Shown in pieces: positions 16,561 through 32,027 of a stretch of 64,000 bases of DNA. The position numbers and the translations under genes were made by a program. Every line of letters starts with the position of its first letter. Position 1 is the first letter of the stretch. Source of the stretch: Nemertoderma westbladi. Taxonomy: Eukaryota > Xenacoelomorpha > Nemertodermatida > Nemertodermatidae. The DNA lies in NCBI GenBank assembly GCA_032718475.1, contig JAUCBJ010000742.1, positions 62,001-126,000 of the forward strand, written 5' to 3'. The notes under the pieces were generated by a model. The model made no database searches. It was given only the letters and a program-made list of their open reading frames with translations, and had not been told where the DNA came from.

Positions 16561-18449
16561 GAGATATTGGTAAACTACAACCCAGGACAGGTGAGATATT
16601 GGTAAACTACAACCCAGGACAGGTGAGATATTGCGAAAATACAACCCAGGACAGGTGAGATATTGCGAAAATACAACCTAGGACAGGTGAGATATTGCGA
16701 AAATACAACCAGGACAGGTGAGATATTGCGAAAATACAACCAGGACAGGTGAGATATTGCGAAAATACAACCAGGACAGGTGAGATATTGGGAAACTACA
16801 ACCCAAGACAGGTGAGATATTGGTAAACTACAACCCAGGACAGGTGAGATATTGGTAAACTACAACCCAGGACAGGTGAGATATTGCGAAAATACAACCT
16901 AGGACAGGTGAGATATTGCGAAAATACAACCAGGACAGGTGAGATATTGCGAAAATACAACCAGGACAGGTGAGATATTGCGAAAATACAACCAGGACAG
17001 GTGAGATATTGGGAAACTACAACCCAAGACAGGTGAGATATTGGTAAACTACAACCCAGGACAGGTGAGATATTGGTAAACTACAACCCAGGACAGGTGA
17101 GATATTGGTAAACTACAACCCAGGACAGGTGAGATATTGCGAAAATACAACCTAGGACAGGTGAGATATTGCGAAAATACAACCAGGACAGGTGAGATAT
17201 TGCGAAAATACAACCAGGACAGGTGAGATATTGCGAAAATACAACCCAGGACAGGTGAGATATTGGTAAACTACAACCCAGGACAGGTGAGATATTGCGA
17301 AAATACAACCCAGGACAGGTGAGATATTGCGAAAATACAACCAGGACAGGTGAGATATTGCGAAAATACAACCAGGACAGGTGAGATATTGCGAAAATAC
17401 AACCAGGACAGGTGAGATATTGGGAAACTACAACCCAAGACAGGTGAGATATTGGTAAACTACAACCCAGGACAGGTGAGATATTGGTAAACTACAACCC
17501 AGGACAGGTGAGATATTGGTAAACTACAACCCAGGACAGGTGAGATATTGCGAAAATACAACCTAGGACAGGTGAGATATTGCGAAAATACAACCAGGAC
17601 AGGTGAGATATTGGTAAACTACAACCCAGGACAGGTGAGATATTGGTAAACTACAACCCAGGACAGGTGAGATATTGCGAAAATACAACCAGGACAGGTG
17701 AGATATTGCGAAAATACAACCAGGACAGGTGAGATATTGGGAAACTACAACCCAAGACAGGTGAGATATTGGTAAACTACAACCCAGGACAGGTGAGATA
17801 TTGGTAAACTACAACCCAGGACAGGTGAGATATTGCGAAAATACAACCTAGGACAGGTGAGATATTGCGAAAATACAACCAGGACAGGTGAGATATTGGG
17901 AAACTACAACCCAGGACAGGTGAGATATTGGTAAACTACAACCCAGGGCAGGTGAGATATTGGTAAACTACAAACCAGGACAGGTGAGATATTGGTAAAC
18001 TACAACCCAGGATAGGTGAGATATTGGTAAACTACAACCCAGGACAGGTGAGATATTGGTAAACTACAACCCAGGACAGGTGAGATATTGCGAAAATACA
18101 ACCAGGACAGGTGAGATATTGGGAAACTACAACCCAGGACAGGTGAGATATTGCGAAAATACAACCTAGGACAGGTGAGATATTGCGAAAATACAACCAG
18201 GACAGGTGAGATATTGGTAAACTACAACCCAGGACAGGTGAGATATTGCGAAAATACAACCTAGGACAGGTGAGATATTGCGAAAATACAACCAGGACAG
18301 GTGAGATATTGGGAAACTACAACCCAGGACAGGTGAGATATTGGTAAACTACAACCCAGGGCAGGTGAGATATTGGTAAACTACAAACCAGGACAGGTGA
18401 GATATTGGTAAACTACAACCCAGGATAGGTGAGATATTGGTAAACTACA

Positions 18450-19920
18450 ACCCAGGATAGGTGAGATATTGGTAAACTACAACCCAGGACAGGTGAGATA
18501 TTGGTAAACTACAACCAGGACAGGTGAGATATTGGTAAACTACAACCCAGGACAGGTGAGATATTGCGAAAATACAACCAGGACAGGTGAGATATTGGTA
18601 AACTACAACCCGGGACAGGTGAGATATTGGTAAACTACAACCCAGGACAGGTGAGATATTGGTAAACTACAACCCAGGACAGGTGAGATATTGGTAAACT
18701 ACAACCTAAGGACAGGTGAGATATTGCGAAAATACAACCCGGGACAGGTGAGATATTGCGAAAATACAACCCAGGACAGGTGAGATATTGGGAAACTACA
18801 ACCCAGGACAGGTGAGATATTGGTAAACTACAACCCAGGACAGGTGAGATATTGGTAAACTACAACCCAGGGCAGGTGAGATATTGGTAAACTACAACCC
18901 AGGACAGGTGAGATATTGGTAAACTACAACCCAGGACAGGTGAGATATTGCGAAAATACAACCCAGGACAGGTGAGATATTGGTAAACTACAACCCAGGA
19001 CAGGTGAGATATTGGTAAACTACAACCCAGGACAGGTGAGATATTGGTAAACTACAACCCAGGACAGGTGAGATATTGGTAAACTACAACCCGGGACAGG
19101 TGAGATATTGGTAAACTACAACCCAGGACAGGTGAGATATTGGTAAACTACAACCCAGGACAGGTGAGATATTGGTAAACTACAACCCAGGATAGGTGAG
19201 ATATTGGTAAACTACAACCCAGGACAGGTGAGATATTGGTAAACTACAACCAGGACAGGTGAGATATTGGTAAACTACAACCCAGGACAGGTGAGATATT
19301 GCGAAAATACAACCAGGACAGGTGAGATATTGGTAAACTACAACCCGGGACAGGTGAGATATTGGTAAACTACAACCCAGGACAGGTGAGATATTGGTAA
19401 ACTACAACCCAGGACAGGTGAGATATTGGTAAACTACAACCTAAGGACAGGTGAGATATTGCGAAAATACAACCCGGGACAGGTGAGATATTGCGAAAAT
19501 ACAACCCAGGACAGGTGAGATATTGGGAAACTACAACCCAGGACAGGTGAGATATTGGTAAACTACAACCCAGGACAGGTGAGATATTGGTAAACTACAA
19601 CCCAGGGCAGGTGAGATATTGGTAAACTACAACCCAGGACAGGTGAGATATTGGTAAACTACAACCCAGGACAGGTGAGATATTGCGAAAATACAACCCA
19701 GGACAGGTGAGATATTGGTAAACTACAACCCAGGACAGGTGAGATATTGGTAAACTACAACCCAGGACAGGTGAGATATTGGTAAACTACAACCCAGGAC
19801 AGGTGAGATATTGGTAAACTACAACCCGGGACAGGTGAGATATTGGTAAACTACAACCCAGGACAGGTGAGATATTGGTAAACTACAACCCAGGACAGGT
19901 GAGATATTGGGAAAATACAA
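18450..19920 (+). repeat. 735-bp tandem segmental duplication inside the array
   Basis: A run of about 23 units is present twice in direct succession. The rare CTAAGG variant occurs at 18706 and again at 19441 (735 bp apart), with the same neighbours on both sides (CCCAGGATAG units before, two CCCGGG units and a GCGAAAA-CCC unit after). The corresponding stretch of copy 1 (CTAAGG at 3120) is single, so the duplication arose after the larger blocks separated. Confidence 0.8.
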
Positions 19921-21670
19921 CCAGGACAGGTGAGATATTGCGAAAATACAACCAGGACAGGTGAGATATTGGTAAACTACAACCCAGGACAGGTGAGATA
20001 TTGGTAAACTACAACCCAGGGCAGGTGAGATATTGGTAAACTACAACCCAGGACAGGTGAGATATTGGGAAACTACAACCAGGACAGGTGAGATATTGCG
20101 AAAATACAACCCAGGACAGGTGAGATATTGGGAAACTACAACCCAGGGCAGGTGAGATATTGGTAAACTACAACCCAGGGCAGGTGAGATATTGCGAAAA
20201 TACAACCAGGACAGGTGAGATATTGCGAAAATACAACCAGGACAGGTGAGATATTGGTAAACTACAACCAGGACAGGTGAGATATTGCGAAAATACAACC
20301 AGGACAGGTGAGATATTGGTAAACTACAACCAGGACAGGTGAGATATTGCGAAAATACAACCAGGACAGGTGAGATATTGGTAAACTACAACCCAGGGCA
20401 GGTGAGATATTGGTAAACTACAACCAGGACAGGTGAGATATTGCGAAAATACAACCAGGACAGGTGAGATATTGGTAAACTACAACCCAGGACAGGTGAG
20501 ATATTGCGTAAACTACAACCCAGGACAGGTGAGATATTGGTAAACTACAACCAGGACAGGTGAGATATTGCGAAAATACAACCAGGACAGGTGAGATATT
20601 GCGAAAATACAACCAGGACAGGTGAGATATTGCGAAAATACAACCCAGGACAGGTGAGATATTGGTAAACTACAACCCAGGGCAGGTGAGATATTGGTAA
20701 ACTACAACCCAGGGCAGGTGAGATATTGCGAAAATACAACCAGGACAGGTGAGATATTGGGAAACTACAACCCAGGACAGGTGAGATATTGGTAAACTAC
20801 AACCCAGGACAGGTGAGATATTGCGAAAATACAACCAGGACAGGTGAGATATTGGGAAACTACAACCCAGGACAGGTGAGATATTGGTAAACTACAACCA
20901 GGACAGGTGAGATATTGGTAAACTACAACCCAGGACAGGTGAGATATTGGTAAACTACAACCCAGGACAGGTGAGATATTGGGAAAATACAACCCAGGAC
21001 AGGTGAGATATTGGTAAACTACAACCCAGGGCAGGTGAGATATTGGTAAACTACAACCCAGGACAGGTGAGATATTGCGATAAACTACAACCCAGGACAG
21101 GTGAGATATTGGTAAACTACAACCCAGGGCAGGTGAGATATTGGTAAACTACAACCCAGGGCAGGTGAGATATTGCGTAAACTACAACCCAGGACAGGTG
21201 AGATATTGGTAAACTACAACCCAGGGCAGGTGAGATATTGGTAAACTACAACCCAGGACAGGTGAGATATTGGTAAACTACAACCCAGGACAGGTGAGAT
21301 ATTGGTAAACTACAACCCAGGACAGGTGAGATATTGCGAAAATACAACCCAGGACAGGTGAGATATTGGTAAACTACAACCCAGGACAGGTGAGATATTG
21401 GTAAAATACAACCCAGGACAGGTGAGATATTGGTAAACTACAACCCAGGACAGGTGAGATATTGGGAAAATACAACCCAGGACAGGTGAGATATTGGTAA
21501 ACTACAACCCAGGACAGGTGAGATATTGGTAAACTACAACCCAGGACAGGTGAGATATTGGTAAACTACAACCCAGGACAGGTGAGATATTGCGTAAACT
21601 ACAACCCAGGACAGGTGAGATATTGGGAAACTACAACCCAGGACAGGTGAGATATTGCGTAAACTACAAC

Positions 21671-24600
21671 CCAGGACAGGTGAGATATTGGTAAACTACA
21701 ACCCAGGACAGGTGAGATATTGGTAAACTACAACCCAGGACAGGTGAGATATTGCGAAAATACAACCCAGGACAGGTGAGATATTGCGAAAATACAACCA
21801 GGACAGGTGAGATATTGGTAAACTACAACCCAGGACAGGTGAGATATTGGTAAACTACAACCCAGGACAGGTGAGATATTGGTAAACTACAACCCAGGGC
21901 AGGTGAGATATTGGTAAACTACAACCCAGGACAGGTGAGATATTGCGAAAATACAACCAGGACAGGTGAGATATTGCGAAAATACAACCAGGACAGGTGA
22001 GATATTGGTAAACTACAACCCAGGGCAGGTGAGATATTGCGAAAATACAACCCAGGACAGGTGAGATATTGCGAAAATACAACCAGGGCAGGTGAGATAT
22101 TGCGAAAATACAACCAGGACAGGTGAGATATTGCGAAAATACAACCAGGACAGGTGAGATATTGGTAAACTACAACCCAGGGCAGGTGAGATATTGCGAA
22201 AATACAACCCAGGACAGGTGAGATATTGCGAAAATACAACCAGGGCAGGTGAGATATTGGTAAACTACAACCAGGACAGGTGAGATATTGCGAAAATACA
22301 ACCAGGACAGGTGAGATATTGGTAAACTACAACCCAGGGCAGGTGAGATATTGCGAAAATACAACCAGGACAGGTGAGATATTGCGAAAATACAACCCAG
22401 GACAGGTGAGATATTGGTAAACTACAACCCAGGACAGGTGAGATATTGCGAAAATACAACCTAGGACAGGTGAGATATTGCGAAAATACAACCAGGACAG
22501 GTGAGATATTGCGAAAATACAACCAGGACAGGTGAGATATTGGTAAACTACAACCCAGGGCAGGTGAGATATTGGTAAACTACAACCCAGGGCAGGTGAG
22601 ATATTGGTAAACTACAACCCAGGACAGGTGAGATATTGCGAAAATACAACCTAGGACAGGTGAGATATTGCGAAAATACAACCAGGACAGGTGAGATATT
22701 GGTAAACTACAACCCAGGGCAGGTGAGATATTGGTAAACTACAACCCAGGGCAGGTGAGATATTGGTAAACTACAACCCAGGACAGGTGAGATATTGCGA
22801 AAATACAACCTAGGACAGGTGAGATATTGCGAAAATACAACCAGGACAGGTGAGATATTGGTAAACTACAACCCAGGACAGGTGAGATATTGGTAAACTA
22901 CAACCCAGGGCAGGTGAGATATTGGTAAACTACAACCCAGGGCAGGTGAGATATTGGTAAACTACAACCCAGGACAGGTGAGATATTGCGAAAATACAAC
23001 CCAGGACAGGTGAGATATTGGTAAACTACAACCCAGGACAGGTGAGATATTGGTAAACTACAACCCAGGACAGGTGAGATATTGGTAAACTACAACCCAG
23101 GGCAGGTGAGATATTGGTAAACTACAACCCAGGACAGGTGAGATATTGGTAAACTACAACCCAGGGCAGGTGAGATATTGGTAAACTACAACCCAGGGCA
23201 GGTGAGATATTGGTAAACTACAACCCAGGACAGGTGAGATATTGGTAAACTACAACCCAGGGCAGGTGAGATATTGGTAAACTACAACCCAGGACAGGTG
23301 AGATATTGGTAAACTACAACCCAGGGCAGGTGAGATATTGGTAAACTACAACCCAGGACAGGTGAGATATTGGTAAACTACAACCCAGGGCAGGTGAGAT
23401 ATTGGTAAACTACAACCCAGGGCAGGTGAGATATTGGTAAACTACAACCCAGGACAGGTGAGATATTGGTAAACTACAACCCAGGGCAGGTGAGATATTG
23501 GTAAACTACAACCCAGGACAGGTGAGATATTGGTAAACTACAACCCAGGACAGGTGAGATATTGCGAAAATACAACCCAGGACAGGTGAGATATTGGTAA
23601 ACTACAACCCAGGACAGGTGAGATATTGGTAAACTACAACCCAGGACAGGTGAGATATTGGTAAACTACAACCCAGGGCAGGTGAGATATTGGTAAACTA
23701 CAACCCAGGACAGGTGAGATATTGGTAAACTACAACCCAGGGCAGGTGAGATATTGGTAAACTACAACCCAGGACAGGTGAGATATTGGTAAACTACAAC
23801 CCAGGACAGGTGAGATATTGGTAAACTACAACCCAGGACAGGTGAGATATTGGTAAACTACAACCCAGGACAGGTGAGATATTGGTAAACTACAACCCAG
23901 GGCAGGTGAGATATTGGTAAACTACAACCTAGGACAGGTGAGATATTGCGAAAATACAACCAGGACAGGTGAGATATTGGTAAACTACAACCCAGGATAG
24001 GTGAGATATTGGTAAACTACAACCCAGGACAGGTGAGATATTGCGAAAATACAACCAGGACAGGTGAGATATTGGTAAACTACAACCCGGGGCAGGTGAG
24101 ATATTGGTAAACTACAACCCAGGACAGGTGAGATATTGGTAAACTACAACCCAGGTCAGGTGAGATATTGGTAAACTACAACCCAGGACAGGTGAGATAT
24201 TGGTAAACTACAACCCAGGTCAGGTGAGATATTGGTAAACTACAACCCAGGATAGGTGAGATATTGGTAAACTACAACCCAGGACAGGTGAGATATTGCG
24301 AAAATACAACCAGGACAGGTGAGATATTGGTAAACTACAACCCAGGACAGGTGAGATATTGGGAAATTACAACCTAAGGACAGGTGAGATATTGGTAAAC
24401 TACAACCCAGGACAGGTAAGATATTGGTAAACTACAACCCAGGATAGGTGAGATATTGGTAAACTACAACCCAGGACAGGTGAGATATTGCGAAAATACA
24501 ACCAGGACAGGTGAGATATTGGTAAACTACAACCCAGGATAGGTGAGATATTGGTAAACTACAACCCAGGACAGGTGAGATATTGCGAAAATACAACCAG

Positions 24601-27600
24601 GACAGGTGAGATATTGGTAAACTACAACCCAGGACAGGTGAGATATTGGTAAAATACAACCAGGACAGGTGAGATATTGGTAAACTACAACCCAGGACAG
24701 GTGAGATATTGGTAAACTACAACCCAGGACAGGTGAGATATTGGTAAACTACAACCCAGGACAGGTGAGATATTGGTAAACTACAACCCAGGACAGGTGA
24801 GATATTGGGAAATTACAACCTAAGGACAGGTGAGATATTGGTAAACTACAACCCAGGACAGGTAAGATATTGGTAAACTACAACCCAGGACAGGTGAGAT
24901 ATTGGTAAACTACAACCCAGGACAGGTGAGATATTGGTAAACTACAACCCAGGACAGGTGAGATATTGGTAAACTACAACCCAGGACAGGTGAGATATTG
25001 GTAAACTACAACCCAGGACAGGTGAGATATTGGTAAACTACAACCCAGGACAGGTGAGATATTGGTAAACTACAACCCAGGATAGGTGAGATATTGCGAA
25101 AATACAACCCAGGACAGGTGAGATATTGGTAAACTACAACCCAGGGCAGGTGAGATATTGGTAAACTACAACCCAGGACAGGTGAGATATTGGTAAACTA
25201 CAACCCAGGATAGGTGAGATATTGCGAAAATACAACCCAGGACAGGTGAGATATTGGTAAACTACAACCCAGGACAGGTGAGATATTGGTAAACTACAAC
25301 CCAGGATAGGTGAGATATTGCGAAAATACAACCCAAGACAGATGAGATATTGCGAAAATACAACCCAGGACAGGTGAGATATTGGTAAACTACAACCCAG
25401 GACAGGTGAGATATTGGTAAACTACAACCCAGGATAGGTGAGATATTGCGAAAATACAACCCAGGACAGGTGAGATATTGGTAAACTACAACCCAGGGCA
25501 GGTGAGATATTGGTAAACTACAACCCAGGGCAGGTGAGATATTGGTAAACTACAACCCAGGACAGGTGAGATATTGGGAAACTACAACCCAGGACAGGTG
25601 AGATATTGGTAAACTACAACCCAGGGCAGGTGAGATATTGGGAAACTACAACCCAGGACAGGTGAGATATTGGTAAACTACAACCCAGGGCAGGTGAGAT
25701 ATTGGTAAACTACAACCCAGGGCAGGTGAGATATTGGGAAACTACAACCCAGGACAGGTGAGATATTGGTAAACTACAACCCAGGGCAGGTGAGATATTG
25801 GGAAACTACAACCCAGGACAGGTGAGATATTGGTAAACTACAACCCAGGGCAGGTGAGATATTGCGAAAATACAACCAGGACAGGTGAGATATTGGTAAA
25901 CTACAACCCAGGACAGGTGAGATATTGGTAAACTACAACCCAGGACAGGTGAGATATTGGTAAACTACAACCCAGGACAGGTGAGATATTGGTAAACTAC
26001 AACCCAGGACAGGTGAGATATTGGTAAACTACAACCCAGGACAGGTGAGATATTGCGAAAATACAACCAGGACAGGTGAGATATTGGTAAACTACAACCC
26101 AGGACAGGTGAGATATTGGTAAACTACAACCCAGGACAGGTGAGATATTGGTAAACTACAACCCAGGACAGGTGAGATATTGCGAAAATACAACCAGGAC
26201 AGGTGAGATATTGGTAAACTACAACCCAGGACAGGTGAGATATTGGTAAACTACAACCCAGGACAGGTGAGATATTGGTAAACTACAACCCAGGGCAGGT
26301 GAGATATTGGGAAACTACAACCCAGGACAGGTGAGATATTGGTAAACTACAACCCAGGACAGGTGAGATATTGCGAAAATACAACCAGGACAGGTGAGAT
26401 ATTGGTAAACTACAACCCAGGACAGGTGAGATATTGGTAAACTACAACCCAGGACAGGTGAGATATTGGTAAACTACAACCCAGGACAGGTGAGATATTG
26501 CGAAAATACAACCAGGACAGGTGAGATATTGGTAAACTACAACCCAGGGCAGGTGAGATATTGGTAAACTACAACCCAGGACAGGTGAGATATTGGTAAA
26601 CTACAACCCAGGACAGGTGAGATATTGGTAAACTACAACCCAGGACAGGTGAGATATTGCGAAAATACAACCAGGACAGGTGAGATATTGGGAAACTACA
26701 ACCCAGGACAGGTGAGATATTGGTAAACTACAACCCAGGGCAGGTGAGATATTGCGAAAATACAACCAGGACAGGTGAGATATTGGGAAACTACAACCCA
26801 GGACAGGTGAGATATTGGTAAACTACAACCCAGGGCAGGTGAGATATTGCGAAAATACAACCAGGACAGGTGAGATATTGGTAAACTACAACCCAGGACA
26901 GGTGAGATATTGGTAAACTACAACCCAGGACAGGTGAGATATTGGTAAACTACAACCCAGGACAGGTGAGATATTGGTAAACTACAACCCAGGACAGGTG
27001 AGATATTGGTAAACTACAACCCAGGACAGGTGAGATATTGCGAAAATACAACCAGGACAGGTGAGATATTGGTAAACTACAACCCAGGACAGGTGAGATA
27101 TTGGTAAACTACAACCCAGGACAGGTGAGATATTGGTAAACTACAACCCAGGACAGGTGAGATATTGCGAAAATACAACCAGGACAGGTGAGATATTGGT
27201 AAACTACAACCCAGGACAGGTGAGATATTGGTAAACTACAACCCAGGACAGGTGAGATATTGGTAAACTACAACCCAGGGCAGGTGAGATATTGGGAAAC
27301 TACAACCCAGGACAGGTGAGATATTGGTAAACTACAACCCAGGACAGGTGAGATATTGCGAAAATACAACCAGGACAGGTGAGATATTGGTAAACTACAA
27401 CCCAGGACAGGTGAGATATTGGTAAACTACAACCCAGGACAGGTGAGATATTGGTAAACTACAACCCAGGACAGGTGAGATATTGCGAAAATACAACCAG
27501 GACAGGTGAGATATTGGTAAACTACAACCCAGGGCAGGTGAGATATTGGTAAACTACAACCCAGGACAGGTGAGATATTGGTAAACTACAACCCAGGACA

Positions 27601-30600
27601 GGTGAGATATTGGTAAACTACAACCCAGGACAGGTGAGATATTGCGAAAATACAACCAGGACAGGTGAGATATTGGGAAAATACAACCCAGGACAGGTGA
27701 GATATTGGTAAACTACAACCCAGGACAGGTGAGATATTGCGAAAATACAACCAGGACAGGTGAGATATTGGTAAACTACAACCCAGGACAGGTGAGATAT
27801 TGGTAAACTACAACCCAGGGCAGGTGAGATATTGGGAAAATACAACCAGGACAGGTGAGATATTGGTAAACTACAACCCAGGACAGGTGAGATATTGGGA
27901 AACTACAACCCAGGGCAGGTGAGATATTGGTAAACTACAACCCAGGACAGGTGAGATATTGCGAAAATACAACCAGGACAGGTGAGATATTGGTAAACTA
28001 CAACCCAGGACAGGTGAGATATTGGTAAACTACAACCCAGGACAGGTGAGATATTGGGAAACTACAACCCAGGGCAGGTGAGATATTGGTAAACTACAAC
28101 CCAGGACAGGTGAGATATTGGTAAACTACAACCCAGGACAGGTGAGATATTGGTAAACTACAACCCAGGACAGGTGAGATATTGGTAAACTACAACCCAG
28201 GACAGGTGAGATATTGCGAAAATACAACCAGGACAGGTGAGATATTGGTAAACTACAACCCAGGGCAGGTGAGATATTGGTAAACTACAACCCAGGACAG
28301 GTGAGATATTGGTAAACTACAACCCAGGACAGGTGAGATATTGCGAAAATACAACCAGGACAGGTGAGATATTGGTAAACTACAACCCAGGACAGGTGAG
28401 ATATTGGTAAACTACAACCCAGGACAGGTGAGATATTGGTAAACTACAACCCAGGACAGGTGAGATATTGGGAAACTACAACCCAGGGCAGGTGAGATAT
28501 TGGTAAACTACAACCCAGGACAGGTGAGATATTGGTAAACTACAACCCAGGACAGGTGAGATATTGCGAAAATACAACCAGGACAGGTGAGATATTGCGA
28601 AAATACAACCAGGACAGGTGAGATATTGCGAAAATACAACCAGGACAGGTGAGATATTGGTAAACTACAACCCAGGGCAGGTGAGATATTGGGAAACTAC
28701 AACCCAGGACAGGTGAGATATTGGTAAACTACAACCAGGACAGGTGAGATATTGGTAAACTACAACCCAGGAGAGGTGAGATATTGGTAAACTACAACCC
28801 AGGACAGGTGAGATATTGGTAAACTACAACCCAGGGCAGGTGAGATATTGCGAAAATACAACCCAGGACAGGTGAGATATTGGTAAACTACAACCCAGGA
28901 CAGGTGAGATATTGGTAAACTACAAACCAGGACAGGTGAGATATTGCGAAAATACAACCAGGACAGGTGAGATATTGCGAAAATACAACCAGGACAGGTG
29001 AGATATTGGTAAACTACAACCCAGGACAGGTGAGATATTGGTAAACTACAACCCAGGACAGGTGAGATATTGGTAAACTACAACCCAGGACAGGTGAGAT
29101 ATTGCGAAAATACAACCAGGACAGGTGAGATATTGGTAAACTACAACCCAGGGCAGGTGAGATATTGGTAAACTACAACCCAGGAGAGGTGAGATATTGG
29201 TAAACTACAAACCAGGACAGGTGAGATATTGGTAAACTACAACCCAGGACAGGTGAGATATTGCGAAAATACAACCAGGACAGGTGAGATATTGCGAAAA
29301 TACAACCAGGACAGGTGAGATATTGCGAAAATACAACCAGGACAGGTGAGATATTGGTAAACTACAACCCAGGGCAGGTGAGATATTGGTAAACTACAAC
29401 CCAGGGCAGGTGAGATATTGGTAAACTACAACCCAGGACAGGTGAGATATTGCGAAAATACAACCAGGACAGGTGAGATATTGGTAAACTACAACCCAGG
29501 GCAGGTGAGATATTGGGAAACTACAACCCAGGACAGGTGAGATATTGGTAAACTACAACCCAGGGCAGGTGAGATATTGGTAAACTACAACCCAGGAGAG
29601 GTGAGATATTGGTAAACTACAAACCAGGACAGGTGAGATATTGCGAAAATACAACCAGGACAGGTGAGATATTGCGAAAATACAACCAGGACAGGTGAGA
29701 TATTGGGAAAATACAACCAGGACAGGTGAGATATTGCGAAAATACAACCAGGGCAGGTGAGATATTGGGAAACTACAACCCAGGGCAGGTGAGATATTGG
29801 GAAACTACAACCTAGGGCAGGTGAGATATTGGTAAACTACAACCCAGGGCAGGTGAGATATTGGTAAACTACAACCCAGGACAGGTGAGATATTGGTAAA
29901 CTACAACCCAGGACAGGTGAGATATTGGGAAACTACAACCCAGGACAGGTGAGATATTGGGAAACTACAACCTAGGGCAGGTGAGATATTGGTAAACTAC
30001 AACCCAGGGCAGGTGAGATATTGGTAAACTACAACCCAGGGCAGGTGAGATATTGGGAAACTACAACCCAGGACAGGTGAGATATTGGTAAACTACAACC
30101 CAGGACAGGTGAGATATTGGGAAACTACAACCCAGGGCAGGTGAGATATTGGGAAACTACAACCCAGGGCAGGTGAGATATTGGTAAACTACAACCCAGG
30201 ACAGGTGAGATATTGGGAAACTACAACCCAGGACAGGTGAGATATTGCGAAAATACAACCAGGGCAGGTGAGATATTGGGAAACTACAACCCAGGGCAGG
30301 TGAGATATTGGGAAACTACAACCTAGGACAGGTGAGATATTGGTAAACTACAACCCAGGACAGGTGAGATATTGGGAAACTACAACCCAGGGCAGGTGAG
30401 ATATTGGGAAACTACAACCCAGGACAGGTGAGATATTGGGAAACTACAACCAGGACAGGTGAGATATTGGTAAACTACAACCCAGGACAGGTGAGATATT
30501 GCGAAAATACAACCAGGGCAGGTGAGATATTGGGAAACTACAACCCAGGGCAGGTGAGATATTGGGAAACTACAACCTAGGGCAGGTGAGATATTGGTAA

Positions 30601-31934
30601 ACTACAACCCAGGGCAGGTGAGATATTGGTAAACTACAACCCAGGGCAGGTGAGATATTGCGAAAATACAACCAGGGCAGGTGAGATATTGGGAAACTAC
30701 AACCAGGACAGGTGAGATATTGCGAAAATACAACCAGGGCAGGTGAGATATTGGTAAACTACAACCCAGGACAGGTGAGATATTGCGAAAATACAACCAG
30801 GGCAGGTGAGATATTGGTAAACTACAACCCAGGGCAGGTGAGATATTGGGAAACTACAACCAGGACAGGTGAGATATTGGTAAACTACAACCCAGGACAG
30901 GTGAGATATTGCGAAAATACAACCAGGGCAGGTGAGATATTGGTAAACTACAACCCAGGGCAGGTGAGATATTGCGAAAATACAACCAGGGCAGGTGAGA
31001 TATTGGTAAACTACAACCCAGGACAGGTGAGATATTGGTAAACTACAACCCAGGACAGGTGAGATATTGGTAAACTACAACCCAAGACAGGTGAGATATT
31101 GCGAAAATACAACCAGGACAGGTGAGATATTGCGAAAATACAACCAGGACAGGTGAGATATTGCGAAAATACAACCAGGACAGGTGAGATATTGCGAAAA
31201 TACAACCAGGACAGGTGAGATATTGGGAAACTACAACCCAAGACAGGTGAGATATTGGTAAACTACAACCCAGGACAGGTGAGATATTGGTAAACTACAA
31301 CCCAAGACAGGTGAGATATTGGTAAACTACAACCCAAGACAGGTGAGATATTGGTAAACTACAACCCAGGACAGGTGAGATATTGGTAAACTACAACCCA
31401 GGACAGGTGAGATATTGCGAAAATACAACCAGGACAGGTGAGATATTGCGAAAATACAACCAGGACAGGTGAGATATTGCGAAAATACAACCAGGACAGG
31501 TGAGATATTGCGAAAATACAACCAGGACAGGTGAGATATTGGGAAACTACAACCCAAGACAGGTGAGATATTGGTAAACTACAACCCAGGACAGGTGAGA
31601 TATTGGTAAACTACAACCCAAGACAGGTGAGATATTGGTAAACTACAACCCAAGACAGGTGAGATATTGGTAAACTACAACCCAGGACAGGTGAGATATT
31701 GGTAAACTACAACCCAGGACAGGTGAGATATTGCGAAAATACAACCAGGACAGGTGAGATATTGCGAAAATACAACCAGGACAGGTGAGATATTGCGAAA
31801 ATACAACCAGGACAGGTGAGATATTGCGAAAATACAACCAGGACAGGTGAGATATTGCGAAAATACAACCAGGACAGGTGAGATATTGGGAAAATACAAC
31901 CAGGACAGGTGAGATATTGGTAAACTACAACCCA
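21671..31934 (+). repeat. Higher-order repeat block, copy 2
   Basis: Second copy of the block at 6289-16552, in the same orientation and with the same order of unit variants over about 10.26 kb. I compared marker variants and repeated open-frame patterns rather than every base, and found no internal difference. After about 32027 the array changes to another variant population, so this is the right limit of the duplicated tract. It is either a very recent large-scale unequal exchange or an assembly duplication. Confidence 0.9.
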
Positions 31935-32027
31935 GGACAGGTGAGATATTGGTAAACTACAACCCAGGACAGGTGAGATATTGGTAAACTACAACCCAGG
32001 ACAGGTGAGATATTGCGAAAATACAAC

